Of a stretch of DNA of 64,000 nt, positions 33,582 through 41,528 are shown in pieces. The stretch is from contig CANIBQ010000007.1 in the NCBI GenBank assembly GCA_947465645.1, positions 1 through 64,000 on the forward strand, given 5' to 3'. The DNA comes from Acidobacteriota bacterium. Its GTDB lineage: Bacteria; Acidobacteriota; Vicinamibacteria; Vicinamibacterales; UBA2999. The notes beneath the pieces were generated by a model, which had not been told where the DNA came from, searched no databases, and was given only the letters and a program-made list of their open reading frames with translations. How positions within the stretch are numbered: position 1 is the stretch's first letter; each line of letters opens with the position of its first letter. A program made the translations under genes and the position numbers.

Positions 33582-34589
33582 ATGGTCATCGACGCTCACG
33601 GCCACTACACGACGGTCCCTGCGGGACTGCGCACGTTTCGCGCGCTGCAGATCTCGCAGATGGGCAGGCCCTCCAGGGGCGCGCTGACGATCAGCGACGA
33701 TGAGATCCGGGCGTCACTCGAAAAGGGCCAGATCAGGCTGCTGGACGAGCGCGGCATCGACCTCATGCTCTTCTCGCCGATGGCCTCGGCGATGGGGCAC
33801 CACTTCGGCAGCCCGCTGATCAGCCGCTACTGGACCGAGGTCAACAACGAGCTGGTGCATCGCGCCTGCACGCTCTACCCGGATCGCTTCGTCGGCGTCT
33901 GTTCGCTGCCGCAGTCGCCCGGCGTCAGCCCGCGCGAGTGCGTCGAGGAGCTCGAGCGCTGCGTCAACGACTTCGGCTTCATCGGCTGCAACCTGAATCC
34001 GGACCCGACCGGCGGCTACTGGACCGGCCCGCCGCTCGGCGACGAGTTCTGGTATCCGCTCTACGAGACGCTCCAGGCGCTCGACGTGCCGGCGATGATC
34101 CACGCGTCCGCGACCTGCAATCCCGCCTTCCACACCACCGGTTCCCACTACCTCAACGTCGACAGCACGGCGTTCATGCAGTTGATGGAGTCGCGCGTCT
34201 TCAGGGACTTTCCGACCCTGCGCCTGATCCTGCCGCACGGTGGTGGCAACGTGCCGTACCAGGCCGCCAGGTATCGCGCGCTCTGCATCATGAACAAGTG
34301 GGAGCCGTTCGAGACGTTCATCACCCGCCTCTACTTCGACACCACGGTCTACAGCCAGGAGGCGATGGATCTGCTGATCAAGGTCGTCGGCGTCGACCAC
34401 ATCCTCTTTGCCTCGGAGATGCTCGGCGGGGTCAACGCCACCGACCCGTCCACGGGCCGCTCGTTCGACGACAACCGGCGCTTCATCGAGGCGATCCCCT
34501 GGCTCACCGACGCGGACCGAAAGAAGATCTTCGAGACCAACGCCAGGGCCGCCTACCCACGCCTCGGCATGGGTGCGGCTAAGATCTGA
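33582..34589 (+). CDS. ligJ: 4-oxalomesaconate hydratase-like amidohydrolase
   Basis: A 335-residue enzyme of the amidohydrolase_2 family. It follows LigJ of the protocatechuate 4,5-cleavage pathway closely: MVIDAHGHYTT (metal ligands), the ISDDEIRASLE segment, FSPMASAMGHHFG, ELERCVNDFGFIGCNLNPDP, then ILPHGGGNVPYQAARY and FDTTVYSQ, and the LFASEMLGGV near the end. LigJ hydrates 4-oxalomesaconate to 4-carboxy-4-hydroxy-2-oxoadipate, which an aldolase then cleaves. ATG 33582 puts the first metal-binding histidine at residue 6. It opens an island of aromatic-acid genes. Some relatives act as decarboxylases, so the exact reaction is likely but not certain. Confidence 0.8.
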   Translation: MVIDAHGHYTTVPAGLRTFRALQISQMGRPSRGALTISDDEIRASLEKGQIRLLDERGIDLMLFSPMASAMGHHFGSPLISRYWTEVNNELVHRACTLYPDRFVGVCSLPQSPGVSPRECVEELERCVNDFGFIGCNLNPDPTGGYWTGPPLGDEFWYPLYETLQALDVPAMIHASATCNPAFHTTGSHYLNVDSTAFMQLMESRVFRDFPTLRLILPHGGGNVPYQAARYRALCIMNKWEPFETFITRLYFDTTVYSQEAMDLLIKVVGVDHILFASEMLGGVNATDPSTGRSFDDNRRFIEAIPWLTDADRKKIFETNARAAYPRLGMGAAKI

Positions 34590-34597
34590 TCACGTAG

Positions 34598-34663
34598 CCA
34601 CGGAGGCACGGAGTCACGGAGACTGCTTTATGGCTTTCTCCGTGATTCCGTGCCTCCGTGGCC
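34598..34663. repeat. CACGGAG word hairpin
   Basis: Three 8-bp units (CCACGGAG, GCACGGAG, TCACGGAG) at 34598-34622 face an inverted partner at 34639-34663; 24 of 25 bases pair across a 16-base loop. It lies between the LigJ-like gene and the alcohol dehydrogenase and could end or attenuate transcription. Confidence 0.85.
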
Positions 34664-34685
34664 CGGAACGATAGGGAGGCATTGG

Positions 34686-35798
34686 GTGTCGGAAAAAATG
34701 CTGGCGGCGCTGAAGACGGCGCCGTCGACGACGGAGCTGCGCGAGTTCGAGCTGCCGGACATCCCGCCGGATGCGGCGCTCCTGAAGGTGGAGGTGGCCG
34801 GCGTCTGCGGCACCGACGTCAGCCAGTACAAGCTGCCGTTGCGCGGCTCGCCGCTGATCATGGGCCACGAGAACGTCGGTTACCTCGCGAAGGTCGGGCG
34901 CGAGTTCGAGCGGCACAAGGGTTTCAAAGAGGGGGACCTGGTCTTCCTCGAGCACTACCTGCCCTGCGGCCACTGTGAGTGGGACCACATGGGCGAGTAC
35001 CGTCACTGCGCGGCCACCGAGTGGTTCTATGACCCCACGGCTATCCGCTACGGCTACACCGACATCAGCATCGCGCCCTCGCTCTGGGGCGGGTTCGGCC
35101 ACTACGCCTACCTGCCGCTGAACGCCGTGCTCCACAGGATTCCCGACGGCCTCTCGCCCGAGGTCGCCGGCATCGCGACGCCGATGTCCAACGGCATCCA
35201 GTGGACGCTGATGGACGGCGGCGTCGGCTACGCATCCACGGTTCTGATCCAGGGCCCCGGACAGCAGGGACTCTGCTGCGCCATGGCCGCCAAGCAGGCC
35301 GGCGCCAGCACCATCATCGTCACCGGCACCTCCAAGGACGCGCGGCGGCTGGAGGTGGCGAAAGCGCTCGGCGCCGACGCGGTAATCGACGTGCAGAAAG
35401 AGGACGCGCTGGCACGGGTGATGGAGATTACCGGGGGACGCGGAGTGGACGTGGTCGTCGACTGCAGCAGCGGGGGAGGCACGGCGCCCGTCCTGCTCGG
35501 CATCGAAGCCACCAAGCGCCGGGGCGGCACGATGGTCGTGCAGGGAGAAGGGAACTCCAAGTTTGCTGACTTCCCGATCGGCCGGATGACCCGGAAGGGC
35601 ATGACGCTCAAGAGCGCGCGGGGACATTCGTATCGCGCCGTCGAGCTCGCGCTGCATCACCTCGCATCAGGCCGCTTCCCGCTCGACCTGATGACGACCC
35701 ACCGGTTCGGGCTGGCGGAGGTCGACTACGCGATCAAGTCGGTCGGCGGAGAAGGCGCGCCGGGCGCCATCCACGTGTCCGTGATGCCGTGGAAGTAA
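34686..35798 (+). CDS. Zinc-dependent alcohol dehydrogenase (MDR family)
   Basis: A 370-residue medium-chain dehydrogenase. The catalytic zinc ligands are CGTD and GHE (VCGTDVSQYK, IMGHENVG), structural-type cysteines appear in LPCGHCEWDHMGEYRHC, and the cofactor motif is VLIQGPGQQGLCCAMAAKQAGA with a Rossmann second strand. It oxidises an alcohol or hydroxyacid with NAD(P). GTG 34686 is preferred, with GGGAGG eight bases upstream; the open frame further upstream is the CACGGAG hairpin. Its stop overlaps the next gene by 10 bases. Confidence 0.88.
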   Translation: MSEKMLAALKTAPSTTELREFELPDIPPDAALLKVEVAGVCGTDVSQYKLPLRGSPLIMGHENVGYLAKVGREFERHKGFKEGDLVFLEHYLPCGHCEWDHMGEYRHCAATEWFYDPTAIRYGYTDISIAPSLWGGFGHYAYLPLNAVLHRIPDGLSPEVAGIATPMSNGIQWTLMDGGVGYASTVLIQGPGQQGLCCAMAAKQAGASTIIVTGTSKDARRLEVAKALGADAVIDVQKEDALARVMEITGGRGVDVVVDCSSGGGTAPVLLGIEATKRRGGTMVVQGEGNSKFADFPIGRMTRKGMTLKSARGHSYRAVELALHHLASGRFPLDLMTTHRFGLAEVDYAIKSVGGEGAPGAIHVSVMPWK

Positions 35799-36490
35799 CC
35801 CGCGCCTGCCTCGACGACCTCGCCGCCGCGAGCCGCATCCTGGCCGACCAGGGGGTGTTCGACGCGGCGGGCCACGTGTCGATGCGCCACCCGCACGACC
35901 CGGAACGCTTCCTGATGTCCCGCTCGCTGGCACCGGCGCTGGTGACCGTGGGCGACATCATGGAGTTCACGCTGGACTGCGAGGCCTGCGATCCGCAGGG
36001 ACGCTCGGGCTTCCTCGAGCGCTACCTGCACGGCGGGATTTACCAGAAACGACCGGACGTCATGGCGATCGCGCACGGCCATTCGCCGTCGGTGGTGCCG
36101 TTCGGGCTGGTGAACACGCCGATGCGCGCGACCTACCACAACGCCGCCTTCCTCGCCGCCGGTGTGCCCACCTTCGACATCCGCGACAAGTTCGGTGCCA
36201 CCGACATCGTCATCAACAATGCCGAGCGGGCGGCGGCGCTGGCCGAGTCGCTTGAAGACAAGTCCGTGCTGCTGCTGCGCGCGCATGGATTCGTGGCGGT
36301 CGGTCCCAGCATCCCCGCGGCAGTGTTCCGCGCGGTGTTCACCGAGATCAGCGCGCGCATTCAGCTCCAGGCGACGATGCTCGGGGGGCCGATGGCGGCG
36401 CTGGACGAGGACGAAGGACGCCAGGCGGACGCGATCAACCTGGCGACGGTGGGACGCTCGTGGGAGCTGTGGAAGAAGAGAGTGACGTAG
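35789..36490 (+). CDS. Class II aldolase/adducin-family enzyme (first copy)
   Basis: A 233-residue protein of the AraD/FucA fold. Metal-binding histidines are seen in AIAHGHSPSVV (HxH) and LLLRAHGFVAVG; the N-terminal DQGVFDAAGHVSMRHP is the phosphate/substrate loop. In phthalate and pyridine-dicarboxylate pathways this family supplies decarboxylases such as 3,4-dihydroxyphthalate decarboxylase. GTG 35789 overlaps the dehydrogenase end. The substrate is inferred from context only. Confidence 0.8.
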   Translation: MEVTRACLDDLAAASRILADQGVFDAAGHVSMRHPHDPERFLMSRSLAPALVTVGDIMEFTLDCEACDPQGRSGFLERYLHGGIYQKRPDVMAIAHGHSPSVVPFGLVNTPMRATYHNAAFLAAGVPTFDIRDKFGATDIVINNAERAAALAESLEDKSVLLLRAHGFVAVGPSIPAAVFRAVFTEISARIQLQATMLGGPMAALDEDEGRQADAINLATVGRSWELWKKRVT

Positions 36491-36527
36491 GTCAAAGGGC
36501 AAAGGTCAAAGGGAAAAGGTCAAAGGT
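36490..36527 (+). repeat. Heptamer word array (GGTCAAA/GGGCAAA)
   Basis: Five tandem heptamers of GGTCAAA type fill the gap between the two aldolase genes. The last AAAGG is about six bases before GTG 36533, so the repeat seems to provide the ribosome site. The same words occur at 21757-21786. Confidence 0.8.
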
Positions 36528-36532
36528 ACGCC

Positions 36533-37198
36533 GTGACTGCACTCGTAAAACAACAGCTCGTCGACGCGATTCGGATGCTCGAGCGGGCGGGGATCATCGA
36601 CCACAACGGCCACTGCAGCGCCCGGCGGGACGCGGGGACGTTCTATATCAATTCGGGCGCCTCGGTCCGTGGTGCACTGACCGTTGAGGACATCGTCACG
36701 GTCGACATGGACGGACACCTCGTCGAAGGCAGCGCCAGGCCCCCCCTCGAGTTCCACATCCATTCCGAGGTGTATCGCGCCCGGCCCGACGTCCACTCGG
36801 TGATGCACACGCATCCGCAGTGGTCCACGTTCCTGACGATGGCCGGCGTGCAGTACAAGGCCGTCTACGCGCAGGGCGTGCTGCTGGGCGCCCTCCCGGT
36901 GATGGATTCGCCGCTGTCGGTCAACACCAAGCCGATGGGCGAGAAGCTCGCCGCGACGCTCGGCGCCGCTCCCGCGGCGCTGCTCAAGGCGCACGGCGCC
37001 GTCACCGTCGGCGCCGACATCGTCGAGGCGTTCGTGCTGGCCGCGTATCTCGAGGAGAACGCCTACCGGCAGTACATGGCGATGCAGATCGGCGAGCCGT
37101 ACGTCTTCAGCGAGGCGGAGCAGCAGGCCTGCCGCGAGAAGCTCTGGTCGCCCGGCCTCTTCAAGAAAACCTGGGACCACTACTACTCGAAGCTCTAG
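36533..37198 (+). CDS. Class II aldolase/adducin-family enzyme (second copy)
   Basis: A 221-residue relative of the preceding enzyme, though not a close duplicate. PPLEFHIHSEVYRARPDVHS, then SVMHTHPQWSTFL (HTHP metal ligands) and LLKAHGAVTVG complete the zinc site, and the glutamate of PPLEF occupies the catalytic position. Likely a decarboxylase or aldolase acting on a dihydroxylated aromatic acid or a hydroxy-oxoacid. It starts with GTG after the heptamer array. Confidence 0.82.
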   Translation: MTALVKQQLVDAIRMLERAGIIDHNGHCSARRDAGTFYINSGASVRGALTVEDIVTVDMDGHLVEGSARPPLEFHIHSEVYRARPDVHSVMHTHPQWSTFLTMAGVQYKAVYAQGVLLGALPVMDSPLSVNTKPMGEKLAATLGAAPAALLKAHGAVTVGADIVEAFVLAAYLEENAYRQYMAMQIGEPYVFSEAEQQACREKLWSPGLFKKTWDHYYSKL

Positions 37199-37200
37199 AA

Positions 37201-37224
37201 GGTCCGGCTGAAGCCGGACGCTAC
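37201..37224 (-). repeat. REP-like palindrome with GTAG foot
   Basis: Minus strand GTAG, one base, GTCCGGCTTCAGCCGGAC. It lies two bases after the aldolase stop, between convergent genes, and could act as a bidirectional terminator hairpin although no T-run follows. Confidence 0.75.
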
Positions 37225-37233
37225 CTACGACGT

Positions 37234-38070
37234 CTAGAAGGTGGCTTCGATCAGGGCACGGAGCTCAGGAGTGACTTCGGGCTCCAGGCCGAACCAGGCT
37301 TTCCATGCCGGGCGAGCCTGGTGGAGCAGCATTCCCAATCCATCGACGGTGGGATTCCCGCGGCGCCGGGCGGCGGCGAGCAGCGGCGTTTCGAGCGGCA
37401 CGTAGACGATGTCGCAGACGAGCGCCGTGGCGGGAAGCGATGCGAGCTCGAGATCGAGCGGCGGGTGACCCACCATTCCCTGGCTGGTGGTGTTGACCAG
37501 CATCGCCGCGCCTTCGAGCGCGTGGTGACGATCGTCCCACGCCACCGCCGTCACCGGTGGTCCAAACTCGCGCGCAAGCACCTCGGCGCGGGGCAGTGTC
37601 CGGTTCACCACCCTGATCTCGGGCGCGCCGCGCTCCGTCAGGCTGTAGACCACCGCCCGTGCGCCGCCTCCGGCGCCGATCACCACGACCGGTCCCGCAT
37701 CGGCGCGCCAGTCCGGCCGCCGGTGCAGGATGTTGTGCACGAAGCCGTAGGCGTCGTTGTTGGTCCCCAGCAAAGACCCATCAGGCCGTACGACCACGCA
37801 GCTGATGGCGCCGATCTGCCTGGCGACAGGAGCCACCTCGTCCACGATCGCCATCGCCCGCTCCTTGTGCGGGATGGTCAGGTTGCAGCCGGAGAAGCCA
37901 AGCGGGGCCAGCGCGCGGAGCGCGGCCTCGAGGTCATCCGGTGTGATGGCCAGCGGCACGTAGGTACCCGCCAGCCCGTACTGGCGGAAAAAGTAGCCGT
38001 GGAGCGCCGGTGAGCGCGAGTGCATCACCGGCCAGCCCATCACGCCGGCGAGCAGGAAACGTTCGGACAT
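37234..38070 (-). CDS. aroE: Shikimate dehydrogenase-like protein
   Basis: A 278-residue AroE-family protein. N-terminal substrate domain: GVMGWPVMHSRSPALHGYFF (SxS motif that binds the shikimate carboxylate), CNLTIPHKERAM (catalytic lysine in TIPHK), LGTNNDAYGF (catalytic aspartate). NADP domain: VVVIGAGGGARAVVYSL and VVNRT, which supports NADP. Because it sits in an aromatic-acid island it may instead act on quinate or a dihydrodiol. Its start diverges from the Rieske oxygenase gene. Confidence 0.87.
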   Translation of the reverse strand: MSERFLLAGVMGWPVMHSRSPALHGYFFRQYGLAGTYVPLAITPDDLEAALRALAPLGFSGCNLTIPHKERAMAIVDEVAPVARQIGAISCVVVRPDGSLLGTNNDAYGFVHNILHRRPDWRADAGPVVVIGAGGGARAVVYSLTERGAPEIRVVNRTLPRAEVLAREFGPPVTAVAWDDRHHALEGAAMLVNTTSQGMVGHPPLDLELASLPATALVCDIVYVPLETPLLAAARRRGNPTVDGLGMLLHQARPAWKAWFGLEPEVTPELRALIEATF

Positions 38071-38100
38071 AGGAAGTTTTGCGGTGGTCGCGACGTAAAG

Positions 38101-38106
38101 GATAAT
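38101..38106 (+). promoter_or_regulatory. Candidate -10 (GATAAT) before the Rieske oxygenase
   Basis: GATAAT lies 11 bases before ATG 38118; a TTGCGG at 38079-38084 is 16 bases upstream as a -35 candidate. No Shine-Dalgarno sequence precedes the start. Confidence 0.4.
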
Positions 38107-38117
38107 TCGACTACGAC

Positions 38118-39404
38118 ATGCTCAGGAAAGAACAGAACGATCTTCTGACACAAACGGGCCCCGACGCGCCGATGGGGCGGCTGTTCCGCAGCTACTGGAT
38201 CCCGGCGCTGCTGGCCGAGGAGCTGCCGGAGAAGGACTGCCCGCCGGTACGGGTGAAGCTGCTGTCCGAGCGGCTGATTGCCTTCCGCGACAGCGACGGG
38301 CGCCTCGGCTTGGTCGACGAGTTCTGCGCCCACCGCGGCGTGTCGCTCTGGTTCGGCCGCAACGAGGAATGCGGGCTGCGCTGCCCGTATCACGGCTGGA
38401 AGTACGACGTGACGGGGCAGTGCATCGACATGCCCTCGGAGCCGGAGCAGTCCGGGTTCGCGAAGAAGGTGAAGCTCAAGTCGTATCCGCTGATCGAGCG
38501 CGGAGGCGTGCTGTGGACCTACATGGGTCCGGCCGACAAGCAGCCGCCGCTGCCGGAGTGGGAGTTCGCGACGGTGCCCGCCTCGCAGTCGTTCACCTCG
38601 AAGCGCACCCAGGAATGCAACTGGCTGCAGGCGATGGAAGGCGGCATCGACTCGAGCCACGTCTCGTTCCTGCATCGTGGCGACCTGAACACCGACCCGC
38701 TGTTCAAAGGCGCGCGCGGCAACCAGTACAACCTCGGCGACGCGCGTCCCGTGTTCGAGGTGGTCGAAAGTCCCGGCGGCCTCTACATCGGCGCCCGCCG
38801 CAACGCGGAGAACGGCCACTACTACTGGCGCATCACCCAGTGGGTGATGCCAGCCTTCACGCTGATCCCGCCCCGCGGCGGCCACGCGATCCACGGCCAC
38901 TTCTGGATCCCGATTGACGACGACAACTGCTGGACGTGGAGCTTCGACTACCACCCGACGCGCCCCTTGAGTGATGCGGAGATCGCGGCGATGCGCGCCG
39001 GCAAGGGCATCCACGTCAAGTACATCCCCGGCACCTATCGGCCGCTGGCCAACAAGGACAACGACTACCTGATGGATCGCGCCGCGCAGAAGGCCGGGCA
39101 CACCTACAGCGGCATCGAAGGGTTCGCCATGCAGGACGCGTCGCTCCAGGAGAGCATGGGGCCGATCGTCGACCGGACGAAGGAGACGCTGGTGTCGACC
39201 GACAGCGGAATCATCATGGCGCGCCAGCGGCTGCTGCGCGCGGTGAAGGCGCTGGTGGACAGGGGGGTGATGCCGCCGGGCGTCGACGCCGAGCATCACA
39301 AGGTGCGTTCGGCGGCGCTGGTGCTGCCGCCCGATCAGCCGTACAAGGATGGCGCGCGCGAGGCGCTGATCGCCCAGCCCGGAGTGGCGCCGGCTACGGT
39401 ATGA
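38118..39404 (+). CDS. Rieske non-heme iron oxygenase, phthalate 4,5-dioxygenase-like
   Basis: A 428-residue oxygenase component. The Rieske cluster is C70-x-H72 (CAHRGVSLWF) and C89-x2-H92 (CPYHGWKY). The mononuclear iron site is seen in EGGIDSSHVSFLHRGD (D178, H181, H186). Overall it follows Pht3/phthalate 4,5-dioxygenase and related O-demethylases. These incorporate oxygen into an aromatic ring or ether using electrons from a separate reductase; no reductase gene lies in this window. It is divergent from the AroE-like gene. Confidence 0.87.
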   Translation: MLRKEQNDLLTQTGPDAPMGRLFRSYWIPALLAEELPEKDCPPVRVKLLSERLIAFRDSDGRLGLVDEFCAHRGVSLWFGRNEECGLRCPYHGWKYDVTGQCIDMPSEPEQSGFAKKVKLKSYPLIERGGVLWTYMGPADKQPPLPEWEFATVPASQSFTSKRTQECNWLQAMEGGIDSSHVSFLHRGDLNTDPLFKGARGNQYNLGDARPVFEVVESPGGLYIGARRNAENGHYYWRITQWVMPAFTLIPPRGGHAIHGHFWIPIDDDNCWTWSFDYHPTRPLSDAEIAAMRAGKGIHVKYIPGTYRPLANKDNDYLMDRAAQKAGHTYSGIEGFAMQDASLQESMGPIVDRTKETLVSTDSGIIMARQRLLRAVKALVDRGVMPPGVDAEHHKVRSAALVLPPDQPYKDGAREALIAQPGVAPATV

Positions 39405-39468
39405 AACTCCCAACTCCACAACCCCCAACTCCCAACTTGGGATTTGGCTTTTTGGGACTTGGGAGTTG
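39405..39468. repeat. AACTCCC/GGGAGTT word hairpin
   Basis: Tandem AACTCCC-type heptamers after the Rieske stop pair with GGGACTTGGGAGTTG further on. The right arm ends just before GTG 39471 and its GGGAG looks like the ribosome site of the next gene. Confidence 0.75.
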
Positions 39469-39470
39469 AA

Positions 39471-39854
39471 GTGCTGAGCGAATCCGCGCGCATGAGCTCG
39501 GCCGCGGAAGCGCGCTTCCGCATCCCCACCCAGCCGCCGACCGATCGCGCGATCGCCGTATTTCCACTCGACTCGGCCAGCGAGCGCGAGCTGTCGAGAT
39601 TCGTGGAAGAGGTTGCGTCGGCCGACCTGGTCGTCATGGTGGCGTCGGCGGGAGCGGATGCGCGAGCGGCGGCCACCATCGGCCGGGCCTGCAGCGACGC
39701 GCGCATCATGACGACGACGATCGTGATCCGCGGCGAATCGACGACTGACGAGGCGCTCGCGAAGACGCTGGCGCAGGTCAGGCCCTGGTCACTGATGGTG
39801 GTGGTCGCCAGCGACGGGCTCTACGTCGACGACATCATCAGGTCCTTCCGGTAA
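39471..39854 (+). CDS. Hypothetical small alpha/beta protein
   Basis: A 127-residue protein without a domain I recognise. RAIAVFPLDSASERELSRFV and ADLVVMVASAGADARAAATI suggest a small Rossmann-like alpha/beta fold, ending LMVVVASDGLYVDDIIRSFR. GTG 39471 is preferred because GGGAG precedes it. It overlaps the 3' end of the converging HpcH/HpaI gene by 17 bases and presumably belongs to the Rieske oxygenase operon. Confidence 0.6.
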   Translation: MLSESARMSSAAEARFRIPTQPPTDRAIAVFPLDSASERELSRFVEEVASADLVVMVASAGADARAAATIGRACSDARIMTTTIVIRGESTTDEALAKTLAQVRPWSLMVVVASDGLYVDDIIRSFR

Positions 39855-40701
39855 TCGTCCGGCACGCCTCGAGCCCCGCGAACGACCGCGTGGGCGCAGC
39901 CATCAAGAAGCGATAGCCCTCGTCGACAGCCTTCTGCGCATTCTTGGTGTCCACGTGCGGATGCCCGCACACCACGCGGTGCTCCGCGCAGATGCGCCGG
40001 ATCGCGGTCATCGCTTCGACCACCGCGGGATGCTCGTATTGCCTCGGGTAGCCAAGGTTCTGCGACAGGTCGCCCTCGCCGATCAGCACGACGCCGATGC
40101 CGGGCACCTCTCTCAGGATGCGCGGCAGGTTGTCGATCGCCAGCACGTCCTCGCACATGATGATGACCAGGATCTCGCCCTGCGGCGACAGCGGCCAGAC
40201 GTCGGCCCTGGCGTAGTACTCCTGCTGCGTCACGCCCCAGTAGCGCGCGGCCGCCAGGGGTGAGTCGCCGCGCAGCCCTTCGGGCTCGTAGGCGGCCGCT
40301 GACTGTGGCCGCGGGTAGCGGCACGCGCCGACCGCGTTGTAGGCCTGCTCGACGGTGCTGATCCGCGGCCAGACGACGCCGTAGGCGCCGATGTCGAGCA
40401 CCTGCTTGGCGAGCCACTGGTTCATCTCGCCGCCGTTGGCGGGGATACGGACGATCGGCGTCACCGCTGGCGAGAGGTTGCCGCGGTCGAGAATCTGACG
40501 CCGGTTGAGCATGTACTGAAGGCAGTCGCGCAGCACGTTGATGTCGTACGGGTTGTGCTCGGCTTCGAACACGACGCCGTCGTAGGCCGCGGTCGATACG
40601 GCAATCGCGCTCTCGACCGAGGGCGCGACGAACGTGGTGATGGGAATCAGGCCCTGCTCGAGGGCGCGGATCACATTGTTGAGGCGCGGCGTCTCAGACA
40701 T
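39838..40701 (-). CDS. HpcH/HpaI-type aldolase
   Basis: A 287-residue aldolase of the class II, metal-dependent HpcH/HpaI family. Visible are YDGVVFEAEHNPYDI, the arginine of VRIPANG, GAYGVVWPRISTVEQA and VVLIGEGDLSQNLGYP (the G-x-x-DL motif). The family cleaves 4-hydroxy-2-oxoacids to pyruvate and an aldehyde or oxoacid, a natural last step after ring cleavage and LigJ-type hydration. It is divergent from the PanB-like gene. Confidence 0.85.
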   Translation of the reverse strand: MSETPRLNNVIRALEQGLIPITTFVAPSVESAIAVSTAAYDGVVFEAEHNPYDINVLRDCLQYMLNRRQILDRGNLSPAVTPIVRIPANGGEMNQWLAKQVLDIGAYGVVWPRISTVEQAYNAVGACRYPRPQSAAAYEPEGLRGDSPLAAARYWGVTQQEYYARADVWPLSPQGEILVIIMCEDVLAIDNLPRILREVPGIGVVLIGEGDLSQNLGYPRQYEHPAVVEAMTAIRRICAEHRVVCGHPHVDTKNAQKAVDEGYRFLMAAPTRSFAGLEACRTITGRT

Positions 40702-40707
40702 CCTGCA

Positions 40708-40713
40708 TAGTAT
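40708..40713 (+). promoter_or_regulatory. Candidate -10 (TAGTAT) before the PanB-like gene
   Basis: TAGTAT ends eight bases before GTG 40722 and supports that start. No ribosome-binding sequence lies between them, fitting a leaderless transcript. Confidence 0.35.
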
Positions 40714-40721
40714 TGCCTAGC

Positions 40722-41528
40722 GTGGAACCCAGGGTGACGATTGCGGCGCTCCAGCAGATGAAACGCGACGGCCGGAAGATCGTCGGCGTGGTGGTGTACG
40801 ACTACCAGATGGCGCAGATCGTTGACCGCGCCGGCGTCGACCTGGTCTCGGTCGGCGACTCGGTCGGGGTCAGCATGTGGGGGCAGCAGAGCGAGCTCGA
40901 GGTCACGCTCGACCAGATGCTCCTGGCCTGCACGGGGGTGCGGCGCGGCGTCGAACGGGCGCTGGTCAGCTGCGACTTTCCGCTGGCCCCACTGCAGGAG
41001 GGCGCGGATGCGGCGATCGAGGCGGCCTCGCGGCTGATGCGGGACGGCGGCGCGGACATGATCAAGGTCGACGCCGCGCCCGAGTTCCAGGACACGGTTC
41101 GCGCCATGGCAGGCGCCGGGATCCCGGTGTGGGCCCAGATAACAGGGCACAGGGGGAAGGGGGAAGGGGACAGGGGGACGGAGGACATTGTTGCCCAGGC
41201 AGAGCTGCTCGAGCGGGCCGGGGCGGTGATGCTCGATTTCAGGCACTCCGGACCTGTCGCCGGCCGCGCGGTGGCCCAGGCCGTGTCGATCCCGGTGCTC
41301 GGCGGCCTTGGCGGAGGGCCGTGGCTCGACGGACGGGTCCGGGCAATCGGCAACGCGATCGGCTACCTGGCGCGCGCGCTCGACGACACCACGGAGCGAT
41401 ATGCCAACGTCGCCCAGATCACCCTCGACGCGATGAAGACCTACGCGGAGGATGTCCGCGAGGCGCGGCAGATCAAGGGCGATCCCGTCGAGCCCGCGGC
41501 GCCAGGCCTGCAGGGCGGGGCCAGCTGA
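40722..41528 (+). CDS. PanB-like (PEP mutase/ketopantoate hydroxymethyltransferase superfamily) protein
   Basis: A 268-residue TIM-barrel protein of the isocitrate-lyase/PEP-mutase group, nearest to ketopantoate hydroxymethyltransferase: VSVGDSVGVSMWG, VRRGVERALVSCDFP, then DGGADMIKVDAAPE. Several PanB active-site positions differ: the usual IEGG is VDAA and the LEC motif is LDF. It is therefore probably a lyase or hydroxymethylase for another oxoacid. Residues near the loop that follows AQITG are encoded by a guanine-rich heptamer array (41145-41185). Its stop overlaps the next start by one base (TGATG). Confidence 0.75.
   Translation: MEPRVTIAALQQMKRDGRKIVGVVVYDYQMAQIVDRAGVDLVSVGDSVGVSMWGQQSELEVTLDQMLLACTGVRRGVERALVSCDFPLAPLQEGADAAIEAASRLMRDGGADMIKVDAAPEFQDTVRAMAGAGIPVWAQITGHRGKGEGDRGTEDIVAQAELLERAGAVMLDFRHSGPVAGRAVAQAVSIPVLGGLGGGPWLDGRVRAIGNAIGYLARALDDTTERYANVAQITLDAMKTYAEDVREARQIKGDPVEPAAPGLQGGAS
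41145..41185 (+). repeat. Guanine-rich heptamer array inside the PanB-like gene
   Basis: Tandem units CACAGGG, GGAAGGG, GGAAGGG, GACAGGG and GGACGGA are read in frame as GHRGKGEGDRGTED. The array replaces or lengthens the loop that follows the PanB GH position. Confidence 0.75.
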
